Below, in pieces: positions 62,276 through 64,000 of a DNA stretch of 64,000 nucleotides. The notes beneath the pieces were generated by a model. It was not told the DNA's origin, searched no databases, and was given only the letters and a program-made list of their open reading frames with translations. The DNA is from Macrostomum hystrix (taxonomy: Eukaryota; Platyhelminthes; Macrostomidae). Where the stretch lies: assembly GCA_950097015.1 (NCBI GenBank), contig CATNEN010000008.1, forward strand, positions 2,294,001-2,358,000. Reading direction: 5' to 3'. Position numbers and translations under genes: made by a program. Each line of letters starts with the position of its first letter. The first letter of the stretch is position 1.

Positions 62276-64000
62276 TCTGAGTTTCTAGTAGGCAAATCTA
62301 AGGCATTAAAATTACTTGGTGTTATAGAGTTCACTTTGTCGTATCGAAGGACGTCATGTGTTTTTTTAACAACAAATCATTTTAAAGAAATAAGAGTTAT
62401 GGTATCAAAACTAATTAACCTACCTTCATTTTTATTGCTTCGAAGATTTTTGCGCATCTTTTTTTAGTTTTCTTTTTGTCTCTCGATTTTTTTATTTTTG
62501 TTTCATTTTCTTAAGTTTACTTTAGCAGGCTTGTAAATTTTCTGCCTTATTCGTTTCCTGGCCCATGACATTGCTTAACTGCCCAGCATTGATCAAGTAA
62601 CAAAGATCGATTAAGATCAGAGATAGCACACATAGGCTTGAGTATGCTGTGATATTATTATAAAAAACTTCCACTGCGTGGTCTAATATTTATGCTTTGC
62701 CGAATACATTTTAGGCGCGTCCATTATTACTCTACTAACAGTAGCAAGTAAAAAACACGTTTGCCAATTTTCGCACTTACTTTTTACATTGTTTTTAGAA
62801 AACAATATTTAGTTTCACGCTAAGACGCTCAATTAGTTAGTTCTTTCCCAAACTCTTCCACGATATGCATTGAACGCTTTCAGATTGTTCCGAATCGGTT
62901 GGCGTAAAAGCAATGGTTTAAGTTACATTTTTTGCTCTTCCACGAATAAGTCTGAAAACACCGTTCCTCCAAATTTTTTTTAAATATCCTTTACAGAGCT
63001 GTCATTGGATCTAAATCGTAACTATTTTTATATTCTGAGGCTGTCGATCTCAAGTATTATCCGTTACAGTAATAGCTAAAGTCCTTTACTCTCTGTGCTT
63101 TTTACTGTACTAAATGGTTCTAAAAAACGCTATCATTTTAAGTAGCACTAAATATTTATTGCTGAATTGCTGTGCGTGCACTTGTCAATCAAATCAAAGA
63201 TAGGCACCCAATCTGTAATTCGTTTTGATATATTAAAACCTTAGTGTGTCCATTTGTTATTAACTTGTATATTTTTACTACTGATACCATTTTATCTACT
63301 AGTATATTAGAAGCCTTGTTGCATCAATCAAATCGTCATCTACATTACAGCAGTGTACATATAAATATCATCAGTTTTCGCAGTAGCCAAAACGTTGACA
63401 AATTATAAATAGTGTTCTTTAATTTGGTTGTTTGACTGGCAAAAGCTCAAAAGCTAAATATATAAAACCGATATATAAAAACGATCTGCCTAGAATGATA
63501 GGCTCAAACGACCTCGAGTTATTTTCGAGCAAATTATGTAAATTAAAAATCTTGTTGGTCGCACGTTATTCTTAAAAAGTTTTACATTATTTATTTAATT
63601 ATATGTTTCGCACTCCAAGGCGCGTCTTTAGGTATATTGTTCGGAACGAAAGTAAAACGAACAAGCCACAAGGAGAATTTATGAATACTTTAATTAATAA
63701 ATAAGCCTAGGGATGCTAAAATACCGGACTTGCCCAAAACCGGGATCCTGCGGTATTCAATACCTTTTATAAACAAAGCTATATAAAAACAATGTGAGCT
63801 TAATGTTGGGCATGCTGTACTAAGATAAACGGATTTGCACTTGCTCCAGATCAAAAGCAATAGTTTATTATGTTCTGAAAAAATGACATTTTCCTATCTC
63901 CGCAGTGTATTTTTTCCAGGTAATCGGCCTTCTAAAAATTTACACAATCTTTGAGTTTCCCGTCCTGTTATACTACAGTGGTCCTTGGATGCACATAGGA
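62276..64000. other. AT-rich 3' flank, no gene seen
   Basis: Contains an AATAAA at 63696-63701, too far for confident use as the tetraspan polyadenylation signal. TACAGTGGTCCTTGG at about 63974 resembles a pogo-type transposon end running off the window. Confidence 0.4.

Overview
The window is animal nuclear DNA. It contains a complete 21-exon teneurin gene with spliceosomal GT-AG introns, a four-transmembrane gene split into four exons, a tRNA-derived SINE and a hAT-type element. The single-exon gene at the left encodes a secreted Tyr/Lys/Arg/Gly-rich structural protein resembling flatworm vitelline (eggshell) precursors or DOPA-type adhesives. Together with compact GC-rich exons and a very high minisatellite load, this makes a flatworm or other lophotrochozoan my best guess. 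That assignment is inference and has not been checked against any database.

Layout: 409-1020 (+) is the Tyr-rich secreted protein with a TATA box. 1.6-6.3 kb is repeat-rich spacer, including a 3.3-kb array of 22/23-bp units. 7,130-58,250 (-) is one teneurin gene. I joined 21 coding exons by hand. All 20 junctions have GT..AG ends and matching phases, and the exons sum to 8,913 nt, which is exactly 2,971 codons including the stop. 59,804-62,275 (+) is a 242-aa four-pass membrane protein that starts head-to-head with teneurin across a 1.55-kb spacer. 62.3-64 kb is AT-rich with no gene that I can see.

The teneurin product has the full family architecture. In order it has a Pro-rich and polyQ cytoplasmic domain, one TM segment, a membrane-proximal region, eight EGF repeats, a Cys-rich/TTR/FN-plug region, an NHL propeller, a YD/RHS barrel and the C-terminal ABD/Tox-GHH-like tail. 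As known for the family, it would act as a type II cell-surface adhesion receptor in neural wiring and development.

The most unusual feature is the repeat landscape. About 30 tandem arrays occupy roughly 20 kb (about 32%) of the window. Thirteen of the 16 teneurin introns longer than about 200 bp carry arrays, each with its own unrelated unit of 13-48 bp, and several abut splice sites. The four introns of 79-107 bp have none. One array forms the interior of a hAT-like element with an exact 8-bp target-site duplication, which suggests one way such arrays may be seeded. Other points of interest are loss of the dimerising cysteine in EGF2, a duplicated donor that would add exactly 25 in-frame residues to exon 16, a tRNA-SINE with a target duplication, and a 76/87-bp inverted repeat in the divergent promoter region.
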